Assembly: GCF_047511655.1 (NCBI RefSeq)
Contig: NC_133394.1
Span: 110,754,343-110,818,342, forward strand
DNA: 64,000 nucleotides
From: Castor canadensis
Taxonomy: Eukaryota > Chordata > Mammalia > Rodentia > Castoridae
Direction of reading: 5' to 3'
Part shown: piece after piece, positions 31,210 through 42,370 of the stretch
Position numbering within the stretch: the stretch's first letter is position 1
Layout of the letters: every line of letters starts with the position of its first letter
Made by a program: the position numbers and the translations under genes
Notes under the pieces: model-generated
The model's input: only the letters and a program-made list of their open reading frames with translations
What the model was told of the DNA's origin: nothing
The model's database searches: none

Positions 31210-34200
31210 GAAACATGGCCTGACGTTTCCCCACCATAAATACTTAGACTAAACCTGACATTTGAGTAGAATGCATTAAGTATGTGTTTGAAGATATATG
31301 CTTTACATGGAGGACATGGAATATGTGTTTATTATTGTTCCATACCATTTGGAAAAATTACTAAATAAAAGTAGCTTATACTACTAAATATTTTTATATA
31401 GATAAGTTACTCTAAAAGTAAAGACTTCATTTTAGTCTTCATTAGTAATTGCTAGGTGGTTAGTTATTTTTACCTACCAGTGAAACTTGGAAAAGAAATA
31501 CAATTCATGTTATTTGTTATTTTATCTGGAGATAAAATGCAAAAGGAAATGGAACTGGTATGTTTAATTCAACTCAGCACTTTCTAACAGAAATGAAATA
31601 GTGTCAATTACATGCACTGCAGTTGTTTTAAAGCAAACTGAAACATAAAATGTACACAATTTAATTAAAGCATAAAAAGAAATGAGGTATCAATAGTAAA
31701 AGAGTGAGAACAGCAGTGTCGGGATAGCAATCTTATTCATGCATCTCAATTTACTGCATCCACAATTGTGTGGGTTTTAAACAGTCATTAATGGGAATCC
31801 AGTTAAAACAGAGTAACAAAGAAGGAGAAAAAACAATTTAAAGAAGTGACATTTTTCTTTTTTTGCATTAGCCATCTTCTAGAGAAGGGGCCATTAAAAT
31901 TTTAAATCTGTTTTTAATCAAAGCTTAGCAGTCTACTACTTAATTGAAAACAACAACAGATGTCCTATATCAAAACATCTTTCATAGCAGTAAGTCAAGG
32001 TCTGAGGAGTTACGTAATGGGATAATTGTTGCTTTGTGAAGGCAACAGCAATTCATACATATTTGTGACACTAAAACACACCGGTTTGGAGGCTGGCCCG
32101 AGTTCTGTTGGCTGCTTTCTGTTTGTGTGGTCCAAGCAAAGATGGTTTTTTCAAATACTGAACAGCCCTTGGCCTGAAGCTAACCGGGGGGAGATGTATA
32201 GAGAAATCGTTCATTCGTGCAGACATTCATGCACCTACTGAGTTGAGTGCTAGAAACACGCAGTGCCAAGTCAGTTTTCAAATTGAGTTGAGTTGTTGTC
32301 TTTGAGCCCTCACAGACTGGTGACTGGATTCAGTGCACTAAAGCCGAGGTGGAGGATGCACAGAGGAGGTGCCTGGCATGAGGATTAGAAAAGACTCTTC
32401 CAGCTGGGAGATGGCTGTGCAGAGGCCTGTAGATGAAGGAGGATGCTTATGAGGGCCAGAACAGAGTGCCTTCGCCTTTTCACAAAGGTTTTTTGCTTCC
32501 CATCAGCCCTGGGTGGGTTTTAAATAGACTCTACAAGAGAACAGGACAGCCAGATTCCAAATGAGCCCAGTCAGAGTTTATTTTTTCCTCCTACCCTAAA
32601 AGCCCCCAGGGAAAGAAAAGAGGTCTGGCAAAGGTGGGTATGACTGGCCTGATGGATGGATTGGAAAAGGCTGAAGGCTGGGATTTATTGGGCTCCCTGG
32701 AATGAAGGAAGGGAGGAAGGAAGCACAGACTGGTTTGTGGACATGTACGTGAAGGACATCACAAAGCACAAATGAAAGCAGTCCAAGTGTCAGCCAAACC
32801 CAGGCAGCCCGGCAAGAACTGAGCTTCTGAGCAGACAGCATGCAGACGCCTACAAGCGTGGGAGTGGCAGCATCGGACAGGATTCCAGGCTTGGCAGGGG
32901 TTCATGCAAGAAGAAGGTTCCCAGAAAGGAAAGGGGTAGAAGGTTCTGCTAGTAAAGAAAACGGGTCTTGGGATGAGGTGGATGCTCGATTTCTCCAGGG
33001 AATCTTCCAGAAAGAAGAAATACCACATAAGAACTCAAGAGAGGATGGTTCTTTCAGAGGCTGGAAGCTATTGGGTTTGGCAGACCAGGGAGGTCAAGTT
33101 GGGAAGGATAGAATGATGGAACTGAGGACAGGTTTTTTAAAGCCTTGATTTAAATAACTGTAAGAATTCTTCTTAAACTACAGGTCATAAATCAATAGTA
33201 TTCATCTGGGTATTGTTAAAATAAAAAACACAGAGCCAAATCTGTAAGAAAAGAACTTGAGGAGTGGGGAATGAAACACAAAAATAGAATTGCAATTGCA
33301 GTTTGAGACATACATGCACAGGCCAGGGTCGACTCTGGTGTGGCTAAGAACAAAAGAAAGATTGTGGTTTAATTAAGACAGAGAAATTATTTTGAAAGAA
33401 ATTTCATTGGCATGGGCAGTGGATTGCAGAAGCTGGCAAGCTCTGACTGGGGAGTGGCAGCAGTCACCATGTAAAAATAAAGTCATAGCCACAGGCGCTT
33501 GCAAAGTAAAATTCATCTTAAAGTTATGGCAGGCTGTTACACTGGATTGGCTTTAGGAGAGAGTTCCTGGAGCAGACACCCATCTAAATAAACTCTCAAA
33601 TGGCCAGAACTGCCTCAGGAGGCCTAGGTTAAGACTGTGTCATGTTTCTGATTGGTTTGAGGCAGTTATAACCAGACATCTCTTTTATTTAGTCCTCAAT
33701 GAGATGCTTCTCACAAACACTACTGGTATAGAACTACTCTAAGAATGTGACCAGGAAAGATTTCAAAGGATGGCAAGATGGTTTCTGAGAGGCACACAAA
33801 GCTGGAAAGTGTCTCTTCCCCACATTAAGCCAATTTCCTGGACTCAGGGGTGTCTGTCACTGTATCTCAATGGCTAAAGAAGTAGAAGGGTTTCCCAGAC
33901 AGGAATCACTGCCACACATAGCCCCTTCTAACGCTATGCTGAACGCCTCCTAGGACACATCCGTTGGGTCTATATCCCTCCCTTGGGGCTGTCCTGGCCT
34001 CCTCTTAGTAAGGCATAATATATTCAAATGGCCTGCAGGAATGCCAGTGAAAACAATCAAAAAAGAAGAGGCACTAAATTCTAGTGATCAACACTTCTCT
34101 TTAAAAGCAAGCATTTTAGCAAACATTGGTACTATGAGAAGGCACTACTGAGGGAGGTGTCTTGGCATTAAGGAATTTAGATGAGGAGCTTGACAGTGCA

Positions 34201-34359
34201 AAAGTTGTCCGAATCAAAATGGCATCACTTGGGTGAAGCCCTACCCAAAAAATAAAAGAGAAAGTCAGGAAATTGTGCAAGAGGGGGGGTCTCATGACTG
34301 AAGACAAGAATTATCACAAAAGACTGCTAGAATCACAGGCTTGCACAAACCCACTGTAA

Positions 34360-34360
<1 letters not shown>
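31210..34360. other. Unassigned intergenic sequence
   Basis: AT-rich to about 32.0 kb, then more mixed. An open frame at 32,840-33,148 (102 codons) has no recognisable domain, no splice context and no codon bias I can judge. No clear repeat is seen. Confidence 0.45.

Positions 34361-34396
<36 letters not shown>
34361..34396 (+). repeat. (AC)n microsatellite
   Basis: About 18 CA dinucleotides without interruption. Confidence 0.97.
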
Positions 34397-34398
<2 letters not shown>

Positions 34399-34399
34399 A

Positions 34400-37300
34400 C
34401 TTCTGCAACAACTAACTGCTTAATCTTAGACTGATGTCACCCTGTGATTGTTCCTTGTAGCCAAAAAAGTATTGTTCAAAAATATCTTGTGCAATCCTCA
34501 CTTACCTTTGAAAACTTCCCCTTGCCTCAACCTCCTGAATAACTCACAATTGACAGTGGCACATGAGTTCCCATGCAATGTTCTGCTATTCCCAAATAAA
34601 TATCATTATTCTTTAGATAGTCTCTCTGTTTGTTATTTAGGATGACAATAGCTAGAGACTGTGACAATACTGGAATTACCTTGTAATCTACCCAGGAGGC
34701 TGACACACCAGTCAGGTAGCTACACTGCAGGAACAGAAAAAGCAACATCTGTCATTCATGTATCGGTGAATCTTATTTTTAAAAAGCGAATCTTTAGCTT
34801 CTGTGAAAGGAATGTTAGTATTCCAACACTTTAACAAATTTACCACAGTGAAAGGAATGCTGTTATTCAGCCTTTTATCTTCCCAGCTGATCATGGGCTT
34901 AGAAGAGACTGAGTGGATGCTTTCAGGATAAACACAAACATTCAAAGACACTAAGCAACCCCTTCCTGGGCACCTCTCACTCTGTTAAGTTTGTGATTCA
35001 TTCCCTGAACAGTTTTATTCATCCTGGTTTGCTGCTCTCTCAGGCCTCTTACAATGATGAGGAATGCATTTTTTTTTATTTTTTATTTTTCTATTTTGCC
35101 AAGGTGGGAGATTAATTCAGGGCACTGCATCATTTGCCACCAAATGATCTTATCCTTTCCCCCATAACAAAAGAAGGATAACACCTAATTATGGAACAAA
35201 CCAAATGCATTGTTTTGACTCGTTGTTACAAAAATACATGCTCTCCAATTTATCTCATGGGGTGAGGGGATGTAAACGTAAAACTCTGTGTTAATTTAGA
35301 GTTGAAGTAATGAATTGTAAGCCAGGAAATGAAACTCCTAAACTCTTCACAGCCTCACAAGATAGATGCTGTTGAGTAAGGGTTAGAGTTCTAAAGCTAA
35401 ATTTTCTCTGCAGCTGTGTATATTTGGAAGTTGACTGCTATTCAGTGACCTTCTGAAGTCTTCCTGATGTGAAAGGCTGTCACATAATGGTGTAGAATAG
35501 GAGGCAGAGTACAGAAACATCTTGCCTCATGATCTCCAAGAGTTCTTCAGATGGTTCTACACCCCCAATGTCTTCAAGATCAGGGCTCATGGCATGCTCC
35601 ACTGTCAATTAGCTTTAAGTGTTCTCCAGAGAGTCCTCCATGTCCTCTAATACTGAATTTTATAGGCTATTCATGCCTTTTCAATTATACCATTACCTGT
35701 TTCCCTGCATAGCAGTAGCTCTTTTAAGAGAGCAGATACAGAATACTGATAAGAAATCAGTTTCTGTCGTTTATTACACAATGAGATTTTATCACTGAGG
35801 GACTTTACAAATAGGGAGAGAACAAACATCAAGGGCTTACTGAGTCACGTGTCCTGCAAGGTCTCTAAAGCAATCCTATATGCTCACTAGGAAGGTTCCC
35901 ACTTCCTGCTCCAGGACTGTCCCAAAACAGCAGACTTGATTTGCAAAGAAAAGTCCCAAAGTCAAGCTCACCATCTTCCCCCAATACAAACCAGCTGAGC
36001 AGTACCTTTCCTCTGGTCCCCCACATGGAAATTTCAGTTCTCTTGATTCCAACCACAGCCAGTCACTAAGGCCTGCATATTCTGCTCCTTAAGGTCTCTC
36101 ATCCATCCTTTCCCCTCTGTTTAGGGGACCATATGTTCCCATTGTCCAAGAATGGCCTCCATCCATGCCTCTTGGATCAGTACAATTATGAAGAGTGCTC
36201 CCTTCCTCTCACAGGAGTGTCCAGACATGGACAACAAATATAGTGGCCTCTAGCTCCATTTCCACTACTGCAACTTCCTCTGCATTCACGCTGATTCCTG
36301 TCTGAGTGGGGTTGTAGCTGCCCAACAAATCTTCCCTATTGTCCACTTACCTTTAAATATTTACTCGAGTGCCAATTCTGTACCAGACACAAAGTGAACA
36401 GAAGGTAGGGCTTCCCTGTAGGGTTGTGCAGTTTGCATCCTGCACAAGGGCACCCAGCTCAGGGGTGGGAGAGGCTGTGTTTCATCCCTCCCTCCCCCTC
36501 CCCTGCCAGACCAGACATGCTGGTGCAGGCTAAGCCTACCCCAAGAGGAAAAGGTGCCTTTTTCTTTGCACAAAAGCACTATCAGCTTGCCAGGTTTTGA
36601 AACCTCTGTGTGGGGATGGTGTGCAAGGCCCGGGAGCCTCCAGTGTCATCCTCGCTTCAAGTCATTGCTCCCTGTTTTCCCCATGCACACCTGACTTCAG
36701 CTACACTGGGCTTTTTCTGACTGGTGGAATGTGTCAAAGTGATTTCCACTGGTTTGGCTCCTTTCATGCACTGTTTATCTGAGTTGGGATGATCATCTAA
36801 AACCTCTAATTTACAATGGTCATTGTCATCACCAGTATCATCAAGAGATGAGGAAAAATGAAGATTAAGTTAACAGATAACTAACCTAACAGACTAAGGT
36901 AACAGTCAAATAGAACAACTTTTCTCTTGCCTAAAAATAGCACTAGGAACCACAAGTCAAACCTAAGGTGCTGTGCACCCCCACATTCTACAACCAAGGC
37001 ACCAAAAATTGGAGCAGAATACACCTCAACGCTAAATGTCCCTATTACAAACAATTCAATTTCCCCACCCACACCACCACACACATATACTAGAAAAGCA
37101 GGTTGGGGTGAATGAGAGTCCAGACTCAAGATCTAAGCAAGAAGGGAGGAGCCAAGAGATTGTGATATTTGCAAGAAAAGGAGACAAGTACTTCATTCCC
37201 CAGTTAGATCTGCTGGAGAGGCAGTCCTGCATCCACCCCCGTGCTGGCCCAACATAGAGGGATACAGCAGGGACAAGGAGCACAGCACTAGTGTTCCCCT

Positions 37301-37490
37301 CATGCAAAGAAGTCCGCTGGCCTGAGAAGTCTTAGAAATGTCCCACCAGAAGGACACTCACCAAGTTCAAAGCCTTTTATCAAAACGTTCTGGACTGGGT
37401 TCAGGGATGGATGAGCTGCTGGGTAGAAAAGATGAGACTAAAGGGCAACTCTCTCATGTGTCTTTGGCCTTCAGTCAAAGGTCACCAGAG
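34400..37490. other. Unassigned intergenic sequence
   Basis: Mostly unique-looking sequence. Possible traces: an antisense ID-like scrap around 35,069-35,135 (T-rich run then ggtgggagattaattcaggg) and a MIR/L2-like scrap at 36,355-36,400 (gtgccaattctgtaccagac). No gene is supported. Confidence 0.4.
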
Positions 37491-37506
37491 ATGCACCTAT
37501 AGTTGA

Positions 37507-37663
37507 TTGATTGGGTTTTTTTCTTTTGAGACAGGGTCTCAATATAGCCTAGGCTGACCTTGAACTCACTATGCAGCCTAGACTAGCCTGGAACTCTGGA
37601 TCCTCCTGTCTCACTCTCCTAAATGCTAGAATTACAAGTGTGTGCCACCACTCCCAGCTGACA
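37507..37663 (-). repeat. B1 SINE, antisense, with 13-bp target duplication
   Basis: gagacagggtctcaatatag ... gctgaccttgaactcactat ... gctagaattacaagtgtgtg ... ccaccactcccagctg is a clear antisense B1. Flanks CACCTATAGTTGA at 37,494-37,506 and 37,664-37,676 match perfectly. Confidence 0.95.
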
Positions 37664-37676
37664 CACCTATAGTTGA

Positions 37677-38525
37677 ATAAGTTTATTACTCATCACAGAA
37701 AGTCAAAATGGACACCATCTTAAACTATGGGGTGTCTCTGTAAAAAAGCATTAGAAAAAGCCTGTTATAGAATTTGGTAACCTATTACTACGCCTAATTT
37801 ATAAGTTAAACTTTTTCACAGGAACATATGAATAGAGAAAAACACTGTACATCCAGAGTTTGGTACTATCCAAGGTTTCAAACATCCACTGAGGGTCACA
37901 GATAAGGGGGACCACTGTACCCCAGTACATCTTATCTGTAGGCAAGGCAGCTGGAGAGAGATAAAGCTGTAGTTAGTATAGCAGCAGTCTGGCTTAATGA
38001 GCAGCAGGTGCTTGGTGCTTTATGGGTGGCATGGTGGTCTTGTCTGAAGAGGATGTTCTGTGAGATTGTTTATGTCCAGCAGAACAGCATGGTCCAGCAG
38101 TGAGCATCAGCTGGGTTTGCAACGATGCTGAGGCCTCACTGTTCATGTCAGGTCAATTTGTAGTAACACTGCACTCTAGCTGTGAGGTTGGCTCTGTTCC
38201 TGGACATCAGGGGCAGCTTTTGTCTTTTCTCCTGTCCCAGTGAACCATGCAGTGAAGAGGCATTAACTGGTCCTTCAAGAAATTAACACCTGGGCTCAAC
38301 AAGACAGCTAGTCTTTGCCTCACACCAATTATCCACAACAACCAATAATGAAAGGTTATAAATAGCCAGATTCGTAGATGTAGCATTTATCCCCTCCCCC
38401 AGTTCTCCTTAACCCTAGCCTTGAGAGTAGGCAGGGAAGATCTGAAGGAAGAAGGGGAAAGGGAAGAGAAAGAACACTCTGAGCTTCTCCTCTCTAACGT
38501 CACTGAACTAGCTGGTTATGGGGTA
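37677..38525. other. Unassigned intergenic sequence
   Basis: No gene or repeat recognised with confidence. Confidence 0.4.
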
Positions 38526-38527
38526 TA

Positions 38528-38890
38528 TGTATTAGTTTGTTATTGCTGCTGTAACAAAATACCACATGACAAATTTATTTTGACACAATCTTGGAAGCTG
38601 GAAATCCAAGATCAAGGTGTGTCAGGTTTGGTTTCTCCTGAGGCCTCCCTCCCTGGCCTTCTCACGGTGTCCTCACTGACCTTTCCCCTGTGTGTACACA
38701 CATCTCAGGAATCTCAGGAATCTCCTCTTTCTTCTTCAAAAAGTCTCTGTTCGTATTGGATTAGAGCCCTACCCTAATGCTCTCATTTTAACTTCATCAT
38801 CTCTTTAAAGACTCTGCCTCCAAAAACAGTCATATTTTGAAGTGCTAGCGTTTAGGGCTTCAACACATTGGCTTTAGGAAAGTAAGAGAC
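38528..38890 (-). mobile_element. MLT1-type MaLR LTR, antisense
   Basis: tgtattagtttgttattgct ... ggaagctggaaatccaagat ... ttggtttctcctgaggcctc ... attggattagagccctaccc ... catatttgaag-like ... gtttagggcttcaacacatt reproduces an MLT1 LTR in reverse, nearly from end to start. Confidence 0.8.
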
Positions 38891-38924
38891 ATGGTTCAAC
38901 TCAGGTCTATTTTTAGTTTCTGTT

Positions 38925-39179
38925 TCTTCTGGAGTCTGTCAGTAGCTGGTGCATGCATAAAAGGCTGAGCATGTAGACAGAGAGCAAGAAGGTGGCCATC
39001 TATAAGCCGAGGAGAGAGGTCTGGAACAGAACTTTCCCTTGTGGCCCTGCAAGGAAACTAACACTGCTGGCACCTTGATCTTGGGCTCCTAGCTCCCAGG
39101 ACTGTGAGAAACGCATTTCTGTTCTTTAAGCCACCCAGTCTGCAGTGCTTTGTTATCGTAGCCCCAGCAAACTAACACA
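38925..39179 (+). mobile_element. MLT1-type MaLR LTR, 3' part, sense
   Basis: ggtggccatctataagccga, then ggagagaggtctggaacaga ... caccttgatcttgggctcct ... tttaagccacccagtctgca ... ccagcaaactaacaca is the 3' half of the same LTR family in the opposite direction to its neighbour, ending in CA at 39,179. Confidence 0.8.
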
Positions 39180-39189
39180 GACCCATGAT

Positions 39190-39345
39190 AAGTACAGAGA
39201 CTGGGAACTGGACATGGTGGTTCATACCTAAAATGCCAGCACTAGGGAGGCAGAGGCAGAAGGATTCCAAACTCAAGGTCAACCTGGGGTACATAGTGAA
39301 ACCCATCTCAAAAACAAGAGACAGCGAGAGAGAGAGACAGATTAA
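39190..39345 (+). repeat. B1 SINE
   Basis: ctggacatggtggttcatac, then ctaaaatgccagcactaggg, aggcagaggcagaaggattc and tcaaggtcaacctggggtac, with a CAAAAACAAGAGACAG-type tail and GA repeats. Confidence 0.85.
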
Positions 39346-39349
39346 AAAT

Positions 39350-40078
39350 GAATTAGTAACCATAAACTTCCCACAAAGAAAAGCCGAGACCTAGATGGCT
39401 TTACTAGATAAGGCTACCAAATATTTAAAGAAGAATTAATACCAATTCTTCACAAATGCTTCCCAAAAAATGGAAGACCCGGAACACCTCCTAACTCACT
39501 ATCCTATGCCACTATTACTGTGACACCAAAACCAGACAAAGACATCACAAGAAAACTAGAAACCAGTACCTCTTATATTGATACAAGAATCTTCAACAAA
39601 ATATTAGCAAATCAACTCCAGAAACATACAAAAAGGGGTACACACTATGACCAAGTTGGATTTATCCCAGGAATGCAAGTGTGATTTAACATTCAAAAAT
39701 AAAGTAATGGAATACAGCCTATAAACAGAGTAAGATGCATCTTTAGTTATCATCTCAAAAAATGCAGAACTGGTATTTGACAACATTCAACATCCCTTCA
39801 TGATAAAAATGCTCACCAAACGGGGGATAGAAAGCAATTTCCTCAAGCTGTTAAAACCAACTGTGAAAAACCTGCCCCTAACCTCATACTCAATGGAGAA
39901 ATACTAAAACTTTCCATCTAAAGTTGAAACCATGACAAGGATGTCCATGTTACCTGCTTCTATTCAACAAAGTCCTGGAGGAGCTAACCACGGCAATTAT
40001 GCAAGAAAAAGAAAGAAAAGGCCCCGGATTAAGAAGAGGCAAACTTGTTTCTATTTGCAGATGCCACGATCCTGTCTC
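39350..40078 (+). pseudogene. Old L1 ORF2 reverse transcriptase fragment
   Basis: Decayed RT sequence in its normal order: an EFYQTF-related region (tatttaaagaagaattaata), the ac-tatgaccaagttggattt region, GFIPGMQ-like, and finally FADA at 40,053-40,064 in place of FADD, which removes the second catalytic aspartate. It has many stops and no 3' end, so it is a truncated relic. Confidence 0.8.
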
Positions 40079-40079
40079 C

Positions 40080-40393
40080 ACATCCGGGACCTCACCTCCT
40101 AAAATTGAAGCTGAGAAGGTACATCTCTCTGGAAGGAAGTTGTCAATTTTCTCTTTAAAGGCTCCATTTCCTTCCTTTTCTCCTTTCTTTGAATAATCAC
40201 ATCTCTTTCTGTTTTCAAGTCCTCTGCTTGACAGGCACTATCACAGGCTAGATGTCCCTTCAGCAAAGGGAATCCTGATTGCTAGTTTTGCTTGCTGAGC
40301 AGCCAGGGCCCCCCAGAGGGACCTGACTGTTCCAATGCTTGCACTGTCTTCACACACTGAGGGACAGCTCCACAGCAGAGCAGCCCGTGCCAA

Positions 40394-40394
<1 letters not shown>
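40080..40394. other. Unassigned intergenic sequence
   Basis: Nothing recognised. Confidence 0.4.

Positions 40395-40480
<86 letters not shown>
40395..40480 (+). repeat. Compound (CT)n(CA)n microsatellite
   Basis: About 54 bases of CT units (one TTT interruption) switch directly into about 16 CA units. Confidence 0.97.
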
Positions 40481-40483
<3 letters not shown>

Positions 40484-40489
40484 CCTGGC

Positions 40490-41165
40490 CTCCAGGAGAG
40501 CACCTTTATTAGTTATCTTCCTTTCCTACTCACCGCCTACCTGTCCCACCCCAAACAGATCCTATTGTGACCTTGCAGGGCAGGTAAACTGCTCAAGGGC
40601 CACATCTGGAGACTCTGAAGCTATGAGGGGTAATCACAATAGTCATATTCCACAGAGGTAGAATCAGCTTAGTGGATTTTGATCAGTGAATAAATAAAAC
40701 TGAACTCAAACAGTAAATAGCACACTGTCTGCATGTGGCCTGATTAGGGCTGTGTAGTGAGTTGTGCAAACTGCATTTCTTACTAGGGAACAAAGGCAAG
40801 AATATTTAGGAAGACTTTGCTCTAAAGACTTTTCATTGTTTTTCAAACAACTGTCATGTCAATGGCCTTTCAAAAAGGTGCCACCTTTCTAGAATATGCT
40901 ACAGAGCAGTGTCATGTTTTCTGGATGGGAGAGTGTTTGCCACCCCCATCCTCGGGGTTTTAATTATTCAATTTTCAAAAAGTTTACAATGATGATCCTA
41001 GAAGACCCCAGAGGCATACATTACTGATAGAATTGTGAACTTTAGTTCTTGCTTTCAGTTAGCAATCCTATAAATCCTTGCATTTATGCCAAGAGAAAAT
41101 GAACTAAAATGTGACATGCAGAATGATACACACTACAGTGTTATGGATGCAGTTTCAAAATGGAC
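40490..41165. other. Unassigned intergenic sequence
   Basis: Nothing recognised apart from short AT-rich stretches. Confidence 0.4.
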
Positions 41166-41167
41166 AC

Positions 41168-41400
41168 AATTAGCGGGATGCCTGTGGCTCACACCTGTAA
41201 CCCTAGCTACTGTGGAGGCAGCAATCAGGAGGATCTCAGTTCGAGACCAGCCCAGGGTAATAGTTCCCTAGACCCTATCTCGAAAAAACCCAACACAAAA
41301 AGGGGCTGGCGGAGTGGCTCAAGTGGTAGAGTGCCTGCCTAAGCAACGCATGAGCTCTTGAGTTTAAACCCCAGTAACGCCGCCCCCCCCAAAAAAAAGG
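41168..41400 (+). repeat. B1+ID dimeric SINE
   Basis: B1-like half (gcgggatgcctgtggctcac ... ttcgagaccagcccagggta ... ctatctcg) followed by ID-like half (ggggctggcggagtggctca ... gagtttaaaccccagtaacg) with a C8A8 tail. It is CpG-rich for a SINE, which suggests a young copy. Confidence 0.88.
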
Positions 41401-41539
41401 ACACAACTTTGGTGCCTGCATAGGAAGTGATAAGGGCCAATATTGTTGAGGAAAGCCTTTGATGAGTTTGCGAACACCTCACAAAGAGATTGAGGAATCC
41501 TTTATATAAAAAAACCTACGGGAATGATGGTAAAGATAG

Positions 41540-41725
41540 CGGGTGTGGGATGGCTCAAGGTGTCTCGGTGGTACCTTCACTGAGGAGCTGGGATCCCTGC
41601 TACTCCGGCTGCACAGAGGTTTGATGGAAATCCAACACAGTGGAGTACAAACTTGGGGCTGGGAGCGCGAGGCCCTGAGTTCAAACCCCAGGGCAGCGCG
41701 AAAAACAAACAACAAAAAAAACCCA
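41540..41725 (+). repeat. Rearranged SINE-related sequence
   Basis: The 3' part (ggggctgggagcgcgaggcc, then ctgagttcaaaccccagggc) is ID-like with an A-rich tail. The 5' part (gcgggtgtgggatggctcaa ... gctactccgg) has B1-like pieces in a scrambled form. It may be a mosaic of two SINEs. Confidence 0.5.
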
Positions 41726-41959
41726 AAAACTTAAGACAATGACCCGGCTTTTACGAGGATTCCTGTCTCACGCAGCAAAGATTTGTCCTCACTGCCTGGC
41801 ACCCAAGCCACACCTGGCTTGTGACCAAAGGGGACGCAAAATACACCTTTCTTTCAAATGTCTTAAAAGAGCTTCCCAAACTAAAGCGTAATCACTACTC
41901 CAAGTCCCAGGTCCACGGAGAATTGAACCCGTGAACCGCTAGGCCGACTGAAGGTCGTG
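41726..41959. other. Unassigned sequence upstream of the promoter
   Basis: No gene is recognised. It contains a B-box-like GGTTCAATTCT on the minus strand (about 41,917-41,927), which does not fold as a tRNA. Confidence 0.4.
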
Positions 41960-42060
41960 GACGTTATCAGAAAGTAGAAGTATGAGCTATGATCTATTGT
42001 AAGAACTTTTGTAAATGTCACAATGTACCCCTAGTACAACAATAATTTTTTAAAAAAAAG
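41960..42060 (+). mobile_element. L1 3'-end remnant abutting the IGFBP7 CpG island
   Basis: The stretch tgtaaatgtcacaatgtacc with following gtacaacaataat and an A-rich tail (42,009-42,059) matches the end of the old L1 in this window, which has ggaaatgtcacaac then ctatacaatgattat at 23,741-23,780. Only about 60-100 bases of the element's extreme 3' end survive. Its tail stops where the CpG island begins, about 250 bases upstream of the predicted IGFBP7 start site. Confidence 0.55.
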
Positions 42061-42204
42061 AAGTGTCCGGAGCAGTAAGGAGAGCCCCCGAGGATGAAGG
42101 GGACGCAGTCACTGCGGGGCGATCCCTGAAGGGCTGGGGGTTCCCGCGGGGCTGGGGGCCGAGGGCTGAGCCGGAGCCGGCGGGGTGCGCGGCCAAGTTC
42201 GGCA

Positions 42205-42370
42205 CGCGGGGCGGGCGGGGCGGCCGCGTCTCACCGCCCCGGGGAGGGAGGGGTTCGGCGGCCTGGCCGGGCGGGGCTGCGGGTTTAAGGCTCGGGGCGG
42301 CCCGGTCCGCGCGTTCACTCGCGCTCCCGCCGCCGCCACCACCACCGCCACCGCCACCACCCACCCCGCC
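42205..42370 (+). promoter_or_regulatory. IGFBP7: IGFBP7 core promoter and predicted 5' UTR
   Basis: GC boxes lie at about 42,208-42,222 (overlapping gggcggggc units), 42,233-42,240 (reverse orientation) and 42,269-42,278. A TATA-like TTTAAG sits at 42,284-42,289. An initiator-like TTCACTC at 42,314-42,320 has its A at 42,317, about 33 bases downstream of the TATA-like start. That spacing suggests transcription starts near 42,317 and gives a 5' UTR of about 54 bases. The UTR is made mostly of CCG/CCA triplet repeats (42,326-42,368) and leads into a strong Kozak context. The start site is inferred from motifs only. Confidence 0.65.

Noticed and set aside
32840-33148. 102-codon open frame
   Set aside because: It has no recognisable domain, promoter, splice context or homology that I can name; this length is expected by chance in 64 kb.
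40282-40661. Open frames over the compound microsatellite near 40.4 kb
   Set aside because: They are translations of CT/CA repeats, with no coding evidence.
41900-41960. tRNA-like B-box (GGTTCAATTCT) on the minus strand
   Set aside because: The surrounding stem would have a 10-base loop, not a 7-base T-loop, and no A-box or cloverleaf could be drawn.
42185-42370. In-frame upstream extension of the IGFBP7 reading frame
   Set aside because: It has no upstream ATG in good context, it crosses the TATA-like box and predicted start site, and ATG 42,371 matches the known signal peptide start.
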